A stretch of DNA of 53,313 bases from Bacteroidota bacterium (GTDB lineage Bacteria; Bacteroidota; Ignavibacteria; Kapaibacteriales; UBA2268). The DNA lies in contig JAJXYC010000009.1 of assembly GCA_021780815.1 (NCBI GenBank), positions 95,157 through 148,469 on the forward strand. The letters run 5' to 3'. Position numbers and translations under genes: made by a program. How positions within the stretch are numbered: position 1 is the stretch's first letter; each line of letters begins with the position of its first letter. Shown here one piece after another: positions 45,109 through 53,313 of this stretch. The notes under the pieces are model-generated. The model ran no database searches, was not told the origin of the DNA, and saw nothing but the letters and a program-made list of their open reading frames with translations.

Positions 45109-46986
45109 TTATTTAGAGATGGGAAAAATTTCTTTGATTTTAGGGAAAGTAAAAGAAATTTTAGTACCTTTATTAACTTCACTTTCAGCCCAAATTTTAC
45201 CATGATGCAATTCAACAAATTCTTTGCAAAGCAAAAGCCCTAATCCTGATCCTTTGTCAGGCGAATTCCCGATTGATTTTCTATCAATATCGCTTCGGAA
45301 TAATTTGTCTAAATCTTCTTTTGACAAACCCGGTCCCTCATCAACCACTTCAATTTGCATATAATTATAATCGCTTTCACAATCAGTAATATTTACTTTT
45401 ATCTCGGAATTTACTCGGCTAAATTTTATTGAATTAGAAATTAAATTTCTTAAAATAGTAGCACTCATATTTTTATCTGCAAATACAGAATTAACGTTAT
45501 TTTCAGTTTTTAATTCTATAATTAATTTAATATTTTTAATTTTTAGATTTTCTACATATATATTTTTAATTTCTTCGACTAACAAAACTATATCAATTGA
45601 TTCAGGATTAAAACTAATAGTGCTTCCTTGTGATTTTGCCCACTCAAATAAATTTACTATCAAATTTGACATTTGCTGGGTAGTTAAATAAAAGCTTTTA
45701 ATTGAATTAAATAAATCTTTTGTTGAAAATTTATCGAAATAGCGGTACAAAGTTTCAGATGATAAATATAAAGCATTCAAAGGAGAACGTATATCGTGCG
45801 AGATGATTGAAAGCATTTTGCTCCTTGTTTCTATCATTTCTTGTAAATCGTGTTCTGAATTTTGAAGATGTTGATTTGCAATAACTAAATTTTGTTGCTC
45901 TTTTGCCAAATGATAATTTAAATCCTTTAATTCAGCATTTGAAGCCTCTAAAGTATTTAATGTGCCTTTTAAATTTTCACTAAGGTAATAATTATCAATT
46001 GAGGCACGAATTTGCCGATATACAACAAGTCCAATTATTGCGGAAGCTCCTAAGATTACAACTATTTCAGAATTTTTGTGTGGATTAAGTAAGGTAAAAA
46101 TAAGCAGAAAATACATTGCTCCAAGCCAAAAATAAATAAAGCCGAATGAAATAAAGTAATAAATTTTTTGGAAATTCTTTTTTGTATAAAGTCTATTGAA
46201 AAATTTAACTTCATCACTTTTTACAATTGCCGAAATACCAATTAAAGCAAAAGCTAATGTCCAACCAAAATCTGCAAGATAACCACTTATAAATACTTTT
46301 TGCGTTGCAATTGCAACTTGTTGAAAATCACTAAAAATCAAAAAGAAAGCCCCCGTAAGCAAAATGATTATAGGAAAGAAGTCTGAGTTAAAATATTTTT
46401 TTCTTAAAATTATTGCAAAGAGTAAAATTAAAATAATAGTATCGAAAAAAGTGAATATTGTAAAAATAAACCAGGTCAAATTACTTTTGCTTGTGAATTG
46501 GTCTAACAAAAAGCTATAATTAAAATTCCATTGGATTAATATAATAGCAAAAGCAATGATTGAAATTTCTAGATAAAAGCTGAATTTTCTTTTTTCTTCC
46601 AGTTTTTCTTTAGGTAAAATTAATAAAGCATAAATAAATACAATATAGAATAAGAAATAAAAAATATCTGAAATTGAGCCAGTAGGATTAGTTTTGACTA
46701 CAATTTCATAAAATAAATAAACCAAGTTACCCATAACCCAAAAAGAGCTGGCGATAGCAATAAAGAACCAAGTTCTCTTTGACTTATCGTTTACTTTGTC
46801 AAGTTTTTGAGCAGTTTGAAAAGTAAAATAAGAGGCTACCAAAGATGTAAGTAATTGAATAATACTACTAATTGCTATTTTAGGGGTGGCGTTCAACAAT
46901 ATCAAATCCAGAAGTTCTAACAACGGGACCAATAAAATTGATATAATAAGTTGCTTCTTGTTTTTATTTATTGCAGTATTTTCCAC
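45109..46986 (-). CDS. Membrane sensor histidine kinase
   Basis: A 625-residue kinase. Residues 10-325 hold about ten membrane helices with no recognised ligand domain. A coiled coil (335-390) leads to the HisKA box SIISHDIRSPL with H397, then W449 in NLFEWAKSQG. The ATPase domain follows with N box ILRNLISNSIKFS, G1 DEGPGLSKEDL and G2 GSGLGLLLCKEF, and all ATP-lid motifs are present. It autophosphorylates and passes phosphate to an unknown regulator, none being adjacent. Its catalytic half is a close paralogue of the amber-interrupted TPR kinase. The next gene upstream on the same strand is 114 bases away. Confidence 0.9.
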   Translation of the reverse strand: MENTAINKNKKQLIISILLVPLLELLDLILLNATPKIAISSIIQLLTSLVASYFTFQTAQKLDKVNDKSKRTWFFIAIASSFWVMGNLVYLFYEIVVKTNPTGSISDIFYFLFYIVFIYALLILPKEKLEEKRKFSFYLEISIIAFAIILIQWNFNYSFLLDQFTSKSNLTWFIFTIFTFFDTIILILLFAIILRKKYFNSDFFPIIILLTGAFFLIFSDFQQVAIATQKVFISGYLADFGWTLAFALIGISAIVKSDEVKFFNRLYTKKNFQKIYYFISFGFIYFWLGAMYFLLIFTLLNPHKNSEIVVILGASAIIGLVVYRQIRASIDNYYLSENLKGTLNTLEASNAELKDLNYHLAKEQQNLVIANQHLQNSEHDLQEMIETRSKMLSIISHDIRSPLNALYLSSETLYRYFDKFSTKDLFNSIKSFYLTTQQMSNLIVNLFEWAKSQGSTISFNPESIDIVLLVEEIKNIYVENLKIKNIKLIIELKTENNVNSVFADKNMSATILRNLISNSIKFSRVNSEIKVNITDCESDYNYMQIEVVDEGPGLSKEDLDKLFRSDIDRKSIGNSPDKGSGLGLLLCKEFVELHHGKIWAESEVNKGTKISFTFPKIKEIFPISK

Positions 46987-47100
46987 TTGATATTATGTTA
47001 AAATTACGAATTATCAACTATTTTCATTTTATAACTTTTCAAAATTATAAAAAAATATTAAACTTTCATTAAATTAATATAGTAAGAGGGGGAAAAAATA

Positions 47101-48084
47101 CTATTTTTTCCATGTTAAAAATATTCTAATAAGATTTTCCATCTTTTTATCATATTTATAACTGACATTTTTAGCATCTTGAGATAAAGTGTCTTCTTGT
47201 TCTTCTGGTTTTGAGAACATTAAAGTAGAAGCATAAGTTATTAAAATAGAAAATTCAAGACCAAGTGCAAAGAACACCAAAGAAGGCTCAGATGCAGGAA
47301 TAAATTTCAAACCTCTTAAGCCAATAATAATAATTAAAAAAGCGGCACCAATATAAACAAATCCCAATATGGTATTAGAATATTTTTCGGTGAAGTGGTT
47401 TCTCATATAAATTTTAAGTCCCGATATGATATGCATCATCTTATAAAAGATATTAGAATACTTCCAATTTAAAGCATTTCGTAAGACCTGTAAATCATCA
47501 ACTTTAACACCCCATTCAGTAGAATAGCCATAAATTTCACGTAAGTCTGCTCTTAAAATTTTCTCGCTAATTTCTTTATCTTCTATTTCAATATGTGCGC
47601 CAAAAATAGCCCAATGTATTTTATCAATTGAATTAATAATTTCTCTTTCTATTTTCTGTCGTATATAGCCATATTTAATTGGCAATAATGTTGTTACTAT
47701 TGTGGCAAAGAAAAGAGATAGTAAAATTGAAATGATGGACAAAGAGAAAATCGGTTGGAACCAAATTCTACTTTCTGCTGGAGTGTCTAAATACAGATCA
47801 ATTGCCCAAGAATAAAAATAAGATACTTCCCTTATTTTTCTCATTCCATTTGGAATCGTTTTAAGTTTTTCTATTGATTTATCATCATCAATTGACAATG
47901 CCCGATATTCACCTGTCTTATTGTAAACTCTACCATTTAAATTTTGTTCAACAAAAAATTGAATTAAATTAAATGAAATTGTAAAAGCTAAAAATACCCC
48001 AATAAATAAGAATATCAAGAAGGTAAGTTTCTGTAACAAACTTGTTCTTGCTAAATCAAAATAATTAGTGCTTTCTTTCTTCAC
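47101..48084 (-). CDS. Uncharacterised membrane protein
   Basis: A 327-residue protein I do not recognise. Helices lie at about residues 19-42, 112-136, 241-262 and 267-289. A ~65-residue segment after the first helix (NLNGRVYNKTGEYRALSIDD onward) is probably outside the membrane, and a ~100-residue charged domain (138-238) lies between helices 2 and 3, probably in the cytoplasm. The tail is rich in charged residues. There are no enzyme motifs. It lies in a minus-strand series of envelope proteins, with 85 bases to the gene upstream. Confidence 0.7.
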   Translation of the reverse strand: MKKESTNYFDLARTSLLQKLTFLIFLFIGVFLAFTISFNLIQFFVEQNLNGRVYNKTGEYRALSIDDDKSIEKLKTIPNGMRKIREVSYFYSWAIDLYLDTPAESRIWFQPIFSLSIISILLSLFFATIVTTLLPIKYGYIRQKIEREIINSIDKIHWAIFGAHIEIEDKEISEKILRADLREIYGYSTEWGVKVDDLQVLRNALNWKYSNIFYKMMHIISGLKIYMRNHFTEKYSNTILGFVYIGAAFLIIIIGLRGLKFIPASEPSLVFFALGLEFSILITYASTLMFSKPEEQEDTLSQDAKNVSYKYDKKMENLIRIFLTWKK

Positions 48085-48169
48085 GTTTAATTTACTTTTA
48101 AAAATTAAATTTATATAAAATTAAACAAAAAAATTGAATTTTAATGAAATAATTAAAAAATTATTTACA

Positions 48170-48931
48170 TTATTTAATTGCTTTATAAAAAGATACAGAA
48201 AGACCGAATTTCCATTCAAACCATTTTTGATTTTGAATTACACTCATTAAAGGCACATCGGCGGTAACTTTTATCGAAGCGTAATAATTCAAATATAATG
48301 AATAATCATAATTTACAAAAAGTTCAGGAGTAAAAATCAATTTATTATATTCAGACAGTATGCCGTTTTGGATAACTCTTGTTTGAGAACCGTCAATAAA
48401 TTTTTCTGATACAGGCGATAGAATCTGCTCTTTATGTGTGGCTTGGGAATGAATTAAAATTTTAAGATTACCCAAAATACCATAAGCAAAATGACTTAAT
48501 CCAACACGAGATTTGACTCCAAACAGCAAATTAACATAAGAGCGAGATTCATCCAAATAATATTTATATTGAGATGTGTAATCAATTTTGCCATCGGAGC
48601 GTGGAACTTCAATAATTGTAGAAAATTCCGATGTATTGTGCAAAAAACCTGTACCACCAATCAAGGCTATACCACCATTTTGCCAATGTTCACCTACTCC
48701 TGAAACTCCAAAAGAACTACCTTTTCCTGCTTTGTATTCACAACACTCAATAAAATCTTCAAGAAAGCCAAAACTTCCCGTATTAGAAATAATACCATAA
48801 TCAAAATTTAACCCTATAAAATTTGATGGTATTTGATATGGTAACCGTGCCGAATAATCCCAATCAAACCCTTGACCAAAGACTTTTGAAATCCCGATTA
48901 ATAAAAACACTATAATTATATTTGTTTTCAA
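48170..48931 (-). CDS. Exported protein, probable outer-membrane or surface protein
   Basis: A 253-residue protein with a signal peptide (MKTNIIIVFLLIGISKVFGQ). The mature part alternates short strands with glycine turns and aromatic ends, for example FIGLNFDYGIISNTGSFGFL and GIALIGGTGFLHNTSEFSTIIEV. It finishes KFGLSVSFYKAIK, which suggests a small beta-barrel. No family is recognised. Its start lies 2 bases after the stop of the large T9SS protein, so the pair is co-translated and may work together. Confidence 0.68.
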   Translation of the reverse strand: MKTNIIIVFLLIGISKVFGQGFDWDYSARLPYQIPSNFIGLNFDYGIISNTGSFGFLEDFIECCEYKAGKGSSFGVSGVGEHWQNGGIALIGGTGFLHNTSEFSTIIEVPRSDGKIDYTSQYKYYLDESRSYVNLLFGVKSRVGLSHFAYGILGNLKILIHSQATHKEQILSPVSEKFIDGSQTRVIQNGILSEYNKLIFTPELFVNYDYSLYLNYYASIKVTADVPLMSVIQNQKWFEWKFGLSVSFYKAIK

Positions 48932-48933
48932 AT

Positions 48934-51192
48934 TTATTTTTCAATTAAAAATTGCGTAATATAATAATTATTATTATAATTTACTTTCAAAAAATATACG
49001 CCTGTAATAAGTTTTTCTGTATTAATCAACTCTTGGAAACTGCCTTCATTGTAATGTTTGGGAGTAGATTCTTCGATTAAACTGCCCTCGTTATCAAACA
49101 ATTGATAATAAACATCGGCAGATTTATTAATCTGAAAATCTATTTTAATTTTATTATTTGCTGGATTTGGATAAATGTTTTCTAATACAACCTCTTGCGG
49201 ATAAGCTTTTAAATCAATACCACAAATTGAATCTGTAATAAAATAACCATTTGAAATATTTTCACGAGGCAACGATAAAGCATAATTACATACTTCATTT
49301 CCAAAAATTGGATTGTTAAAACTAATATTTGTATATTTTGAATTACCCAAAAATACTTTAAATTGTAAAATAATCAAAGTCTTATTTTCTTTAAATCTTG
49401 TTTTGGCAGGTTTTTTAATTATTACGGCAAGTCGCCCACTTTGCTCTTCTTTAATTGCAATTTGTGTAATGGGTTGTTCAATTGCAGTATTTTCTAAAAT
49501 ATAACCGACATAATGCAAAATTGAGCGATTATAATAAAGAGTATCCTCAAATTCATTTGCTTGCACAACATTAGAATCAACTTTTATTGGAACTTGGATA
49601 ATACTTCCAGGTTTTCCTCGTAAAGTGTCAATATGCAAACTTGTCATTGCAGGAATGGTAGAATTCCCTTTTAAATAAATTATATATGGATTTTTCTGGG
49701 AGTTATTATAAAGAACTAATTCCGCACTATAATTTTGTGGAAAAATCGGCTCAAAATGGAGCGGAATAAAAGCAATTGAATTAGGTAATATTTTTAATGA
49801 ATTAGTATCAAACGAAAAAGCAAAAGTTGGAACTTGTTTGTTAATTTCAATTCTATCTATTACCAATGTATCATTACCTGCATTCCTTAAAATTAAAGAA
49901 GTATCTTTTACCGATGGGCAAGACGGGAGATAGTAATATATACTTTCAAAATCTAAAGTATCACTTGTTGTTTCAATGATTGGTTCTGCTGAAACTCCAA
50001 CAATATATATAACTTTTTTTAATGCCTCATCTGGATAATAATAAATTGGTCTTTGGGCTATATCACTTTGAATTTCATACCGTAAAGTAAAACTTCCTCT
50101 GTCTTTCAAAGTCAAATCAATAGAAAATGTAGAAGCAGAATCTGGTTGTAAATATTTATTATTTGTAATTAGATTTTGAGATACATTAGCAGAAAAACTA
50201 AAATTATCTCCAAAAACTTGTTCATTAGTTGAGTTAAAAGGAATATTACCTAAATTAGCAATTTTACCAATAATTTTAATTACTGAATTTGACTTCTGCT
50301 TTCCTACAAAAATTGTATCTCCACTAATATTATAATTCGACGAAATTAACCTTAAATCTTGCTTAACACCTATTCCAATAACTTTAACAGTTGCTTCTTG
50401 AACTGAATCAGGATATTGCTTGGGTAAAGGATGATATTTTAAACTCATTTTAGCAGAATCTAACCCTACGTCTCTCGGCAGATAGCTAATTGACCAATTT
50501 ATTACATCGCTCTTTTTTCGAAAAAGTGGGTTAATTTCATAAAATATAGGGAAAAATTCATCTTTGGTTAATTGTTGCGAAAGCACTTGGAAATTTTGTT
50601 CATCAATTTGTACACTATCTTTTTTTGTGCTTTTCACTCTCCAATCCAACGTAAGACCAACGGGGGCATTTACATAAATTGAATCAAAACGGAGTAAATC
50701 TTCATACCCATCAACATATTTGATGGTCTTTTTTGCAAATAAATGGAAAATACGATTTAATACAACTGTTGTGTCAGGTTCTTTACCGTAACCTATTAAT
50801 AAATTTGCATTATAATAACCTGTTGGGTGAATAATTATATTAGTGTCTGATCTATACTGAATTGGTAAAGTAACTTGTGAATTAGGCTGTAATATTATTG
50901 GGAAAAAAGTATTTATTTCATTAAAACTTCTGAATTCTTCATTCAAAGGGTCATTTGCAAAATAATTGTAAATGCTATATGTTGGATTTACTCCATAAAT
51001 AATAAATTTATTAGTAGAACTATTTTCCAATGTAAATTCTGAAACCAACGAATCCCCTGCAAAGCAAGGTCCAAAATTTATTTCGGTTGTATCGGGATAA
51101 TCATTTGAAAATATATGTCCAACTGGGGCAGAATAAAGATTATCTGAACTAATTATTACCAACAATAGAAATATGTATATTATTTTTTTCAA
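48934..51192 (-). CDS. Large T9SS-secreted protein with choice-of-anchor-D-like repeats
   Basis: A 752-residue protein with a signal peptide (MKKIIYIFLLLVIISSDNLYS). Repeated immunoglobulin-like modules resemble the choice-of-anchor D / ASPM-SPD2-Hydin type: NFGPCFAGDSLVSEFTLENSST near residue 40 and SLILRNAGNDTLVI near 430. A cohesin-like stretch follows near 520-650 (LRGKPGSIIQVPIKVDSN). The T9SS sorting domain from about 672 reads IYPNPANNKIKIDFQINKSA and ends TGVYFLKVNYNNNYYITQFL. Predicted to be anchored on or released from the cell surface; its binding target is unknown. The small exported protein follows after 2 bases. Confidence 0.82.
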   Translation of the reverse strand: MKKIIYIFLLLVIISSDNLYSAPVGHIFSNDYPDTTEINFGPCFAGDSLVSEFTLENSSTNKFIIYGVNPTYSIYNYFANDPLNEEFRSFNEINTFFPIILQPNSQVTLPIQYRSDTNIIIHPTGYYNANLLIGYGKEPDTTVVLNRIFHLFAKKTIKYVDGYEDLLRFDSIYVNAPVGLTLDWRVKSTKKDSVQIDEQNFQVLSQQLTKDEFFPIFYEINPLFRKKSDVINWSISYLPRDVGLDSAKMSLKYHPLPKQYPDSVQEATVKVIGIGVKQDLRLISSNYNISGDTIFVGKQKSNSVIKIIGKIANLGNIPFNSTNEQVFGDNFSFSANVSQNLITNNKYLQPDSASTFSIDLTLKDRGSFTLRYEIQSDIAQRPIYYYPDEALKKVIYIVGVSAEPIIETTSDTLDFESIYYYLPSCPSVKDTSLILRNAGNDTLVIDRIEINKQVPTFAFSFDTNSLKILPNSIAFIPLHFEPIFPQNYSAELVLYNNSQKNPYIIYLKGNSTIPAMTSLHIDTLRGKPGSIIQVPIKVDSNVVQANEFEDTLYYNRSILHYVGYILENTAIEQPITQIAIKEEQSGRLAVIIKKPAKTRFKENKTLIILQFKVFLGNSKYTNISFNNPIFGNEVCNYALSLPRENISNGYFITDSICGIDLKAYPQEVVLENIYPNPANNKIKIDFQINKSADVYYQLFDNEGSLIEESTPKHYNEGSFQELINTEKLITGVYFLKVNYNNNYYITQFLIEK

Positions 51193-51352
51193 TATGTAAT
51201 TTTTAAATTAATTAGAACTTAATATTAATATTATAAAACTAAAAAAGCAAAATTAAGGTATTAATTTTAAATGATAAACGTCTAATAAAAATATAAATTG
51301 AAATATATTAAATTCTAAACTTTGTAAATATCTTAACTAAAAATACAGACCT

Positions 51353-52117
51353 ATGTTCCCAAAACTTATATTAAACCTATTTGTTATTGTAATTTTGTTA
51401 TCTACACACATTTCTTTCGCTCAATTTATTAGCAAAAATTCCAAACAAATTCTCATAAAAGGAGTTGTTAAAGATAAATTTGATGGAACGCCGTTAGAAG
51501 CTACAATTGAATTTGAAGATGTGCAAGGCAAATCTTTTAAAATTAAATCAAACTCTTTAACAGGGAAATATGAACAAATTCTCGAAGCAGGTCAAAATTA
51601 TAAAGCAAAATTAAAGTCTGATTATATTTTCCCTACTGAAATCAATTTTAAAACCGATACAACTGATAATTACAAAGAACAGCATCTTGATTTTCTTGTT
51701 ACAAAGTTAGAAAAAAATAGAGAAGTGGCTTGTTTTCAATTATTTCAAACTAATTCATCTGAACTCACAGATAATTTCAAACAAGAGATAGATAAATTAA
51801 ATTTAAATATGCGATTTAATAGGAATATAAAAGTGGCATTAATTGTTACTGGTGATGATGCCATTTCAAATTTTACAAAGATATCAATAAAAACAAAAAG
51901 TAAAAAGAAAATACAAGATACAACTTTTCTCGATAAAGATTATGCGAATTTTGTATCGCAACGATTCCAAAAATTATCGTCCGAAGTGAAGAAACTTCTC
52001 CTTTATCCAGAAAGAGTAGAATTCGAAAAAAGAGAAGTAATTCCAAATAATACATTAAATTCATCTTGTGATGTAATTTTGAAAATTATAGATTTTAAAG
52101 AATTGTTTGATAATTAA
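51353..52117 (+). CDS. Exported protein with carboxypeptidase-regulatory-like and degenerate OmpA-like regions
   Basis: A 254-residue protein with a signal peptide (residues 1-23, ending ISFAQ). Residues 32-115 resemble a carboxypeptidase regulatory-like beta-sandwich (ILIKGVVKDKFDGTPLEATI). Residues 120-170 recall the start of an OmpA C-terminal domain (FQLFQTNSSELTDNFKQEIDKL, then VALIVTGDDA). The peptidoglycan-binding Asp and Arg of true OmpA domains are not evident, so it may have lost wall binding. It is followed by another exported protein whose start lies 13 bases beyond its stop. Confidence 0.65.
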   Translation: MFPKLILNLFVIVILLSTHISFAQFISKNSKQILIKGVVKDKFDGTPLEATIEFEDVQGKSFKIKSNSLTGKYEQILEAGQNYKAKLKSDYIFPTEINFKTDTTDNYKEQHLDFLVTKLEKNREVACFQLFQTNSSELTDNFKQEIDKLNLNMRFNRNIKVALIVTGDDAISNFTKISIKTKSKKKIQDTTFLDKDYANFVSQRFQKLSSEVKKLLLYPERVEFEKREVIPNNTLNSSCDVILKIIDFKELFDN

Positions 52118-52130
52118 AAAATATATAAAA

Positions 52131-53120
52131 ATGAGAGATTCAAAGTTTCTAAATTTGACGCTTATATTAATATTATTGAGTATTTTTTTGTATTCTGATT
52201 TGCAATCGCAAGAAGTTCAACCTCAAAATAATATTGCCACAAATACAGATTCAACAGGGCAGGTAGATAATTCTGGAATAAAAAAGAAAGATACAATTTG
52301 CTTCAAATATACCTTTTATCCGAAAGATACTTTGATTTATAAAGTCGTTGCCGCAGATAGTATAACTCATAATTTAGACAATCCCGTTTTTAAAGTTAGA
52401 ACAGAAACATTGGAAGTTGTTTGTGATTCTGTAGATAAACAGAGCAATTATTATTTGACAATGCGAACTTTAACATTAGATTCAAAAGAATGGTCGAAAA
52501 ACCAAGATACTGTAACACGCAATTCATCACCTTGGCTTGGAAAAAGGGTACGTTTGGTAATTGATTCGCTCGGAGATAGAAAAAAAGTATATTTGCTTGA
52601 TTCTACTTTTTCTATAACTTCGCCCGGAGGTGTGTTTACTCCATATTTATTTTTCCCACTTTGTGAAACTAACAAAGCACTCGGCACTTCGTGGCTTGTA
52701 AGGACAAAAGATACTTTATACGAAAATGCTTATCCGCCCGGTATTTTAGAGCAAACTTCTCTTTTCAGAATGAAAGATACTTTAAATATTGATTCCGAAA
52801 AATTTGCTTTGGTTACTTTTGTAAAAACAGGTAAAGGCATCTATGGAATTACCAACGAAGAAATGACGCTTGAGGTTGATAATGTTATCAATATGTATGG
52901 CGAACTAATGATATCGTTAGAGAATTTTGTCCCTGTACAATATATTGCAACAGAAGAGCAAAAACTTCATGTTACAATTAACGATGGCACAAGAGTGCCT
53001 ACTTGGCAAAATACGATGATAAAATTTAACTTGATGTCATTTAAAAGAGATATCAGCCCTTTGAATAATGATATTCAAAAATTAAGAAAAGAATTAAAGA
53101 AGCAAAAGCATCTTAATTAG
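52131..53120 (+). CDS. Exported protein of unknown function
   Basis: The protein has 329 residues from the ATG at 52131; the frame runs back to a TTG inside the previous gene, which I reject. The signal peptide is FLNLTLILILLSIFLYSDLQSQ. The mature part alternates strand-like segments such as YKVVAADSITHNLDNPVFKV and RKKVYLLDSTFSITSPGG, and the C-terminus is basic (KLRKELKKQKHLN). There is no T9SS domain and no cysteine cluster. The general pattern resembles secreted beta-sandwich proteins of this phylum, but no family is named. Probably co-transcribed with the preceding exported protein. Confidence 0.7.
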   Translation: MRDSKFLNLTLILILLSIFLYSDLQSQEVQPQNNIATNTDSTGQVDNSGIKKKDTICFKYTFYPKDTLIYKVVAADSITHNLDNPVFKVRTETLEVVCDSVDKQSNYYLTMRTLTLDSKEWSKNQDTVTRNSSPWLGKRVRLVIDSLGDRKKVYLLDSTFSITSPGGVFTPYLFFPLCETNKALGTSWLVRTKDTLYENAYPPGILEQTSLFRMKDTLNIDSEKFALVTFVKTGKGIYGITNEEMTLEVDNVINMYGELMISLENFVPVQYIATEEQKLHVTINDGTRVPTWQNTMIKFNLMSFKRDISPLNNDIQKLRKELKKQKHLN

Positions 53121-53254
53121 TAGGATTTTTCATATTGCTCACAATCACAAGTTTTTTCAACCACTTGGTTACTCAATAATTAAGGGTGTTTATTTTATCT
53201 TTTATTCGGCGACTATTTCTGATTGAATTTTATTTTCTTACCTTATATTTTATT

Positions 53255-53313
53255 TTATGTGTCCAGCATCTTCAAAATGTCAGACACATACTTTTTTCTT
53301 TCCAGATGGACTT
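53255..53313 (-). other. Possible C-terminal end of a gene entering from the right edge
   Basis: The minus strand is open from the window edge for 18 codons and ends VHLERKKYVSDILKMLDT then TAA. The amphipathic helix looks protein-like, but the piece is too short to judge. An 8-bp inverted repeat (TATGTGTC at 53256-53263 and GACACATA at 53283-53290) overlaps it and is followed on the plus strand by CTTTTTTC. It could instead be the terminator of the preceding plus-strand gene. Confidence 0.2.

Noticed and set aside
53256-53290. Terminal inverted repeat of an insertion sequence at the right edge
   Set aside because: Only one 8-bp inverted repeat with a 19-base loop and a T-tract is visible, and no transposase is in the window; a terminator is the simpler reading.

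Overview
The window is AT-rich DNA from a member of the Bacteroidota/Chlorobiota (FCB) group. Three things point there: two secreted proteins with type IX secretion (T9SS) C-terminal sorting domains plus the decayed end of a third, several TAnnTTTG-type -7 promoter elements, and sequence styles (a Tgt lacking zinc cysteines, choice-of-anchor-D repeats, a CXXXY-type CcmE) that I associate with this group. An Ignavibacteria- or Kapabacteria-like organism is my best guess, but the exact lineage cannot be fixed by eye. I see no rRNA, tRNA, CRISPR array, insertion sequence or prophage; this is mostly chromosomal core sequence.

Layout. 1-1.75 kb: the tail of a probable DnaG and a T9SS beta-helix protein. 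1.8-6.0 kb (minus): a tight operon of HtrA protease, LptB, EamA transporter, EngB and a NudL-like Nudix hydrolase, divergent from priA (6.1-8.6 kb). 8.6-12.4 kb (minus): a magnesium locus with an MgtA P-type ATPase, a PTS EIIA-like protein 2 bases behind it, and an elaborate leader ahead of it. 12.5-18.7 kb (minus): porin, ilvE, rodA, purC and an M20 peptidase. 18.8-21.0 kb: a NatAB-like ABC exporter. 21.0-25.0 kb: trmB, mlaE and a LysM lytic transglycosylase. 25.2-27.4 kb: a lone nuclease-methyltransferase fusion. 27.5-29.7 kb: a TPR histidine kinase broken by one amber codon. 30.0-37.6 kb (minus): gltX, mccB, tgt, a response-regulator phosphatase, a VanZ protein and nnrDE. 37.7-40.6 kb: a membrane SpoIIE-type phosphatase, a STAS antagonist and an RsbW-like kinase. 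40.7-44.8 kb: cytochrome c maturation genes ccmC, ccmD, ccmE and ccmF. 44.9 kb: relic of a T9SS gene. 45.1-53.1 kb: a membrane histidine kinase and a group of poorly known envelope or secreted proteins.

The most interesting signal is the mgtA leader. Between the porin and mgtA, the minus strand carries a -7-like element, then a 25-codon ORF that begins MMPDSDEPG. Next comes a 10-bp stem joining the last codons of that ORF to the region before the next ribosome binding site, then a 60-codon ORF that overlaps the mgtA start by ATGA. The acidic and proline-rich start is reminiscent of the enterobacterial MgtL leader, which senses low Mg2+ by destabilising the translating ribosome. An independently evolved or distantly related version in this phylum would be new to me.

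Other points of note are the in-frame Trp-to-amber change in the TPR kinase (a paralogue in the window has Trp at exactly the matching place), the T9SS ghost gene with a surviving promoter-like element, and the two phosphatases that could feed one partner-switching module.
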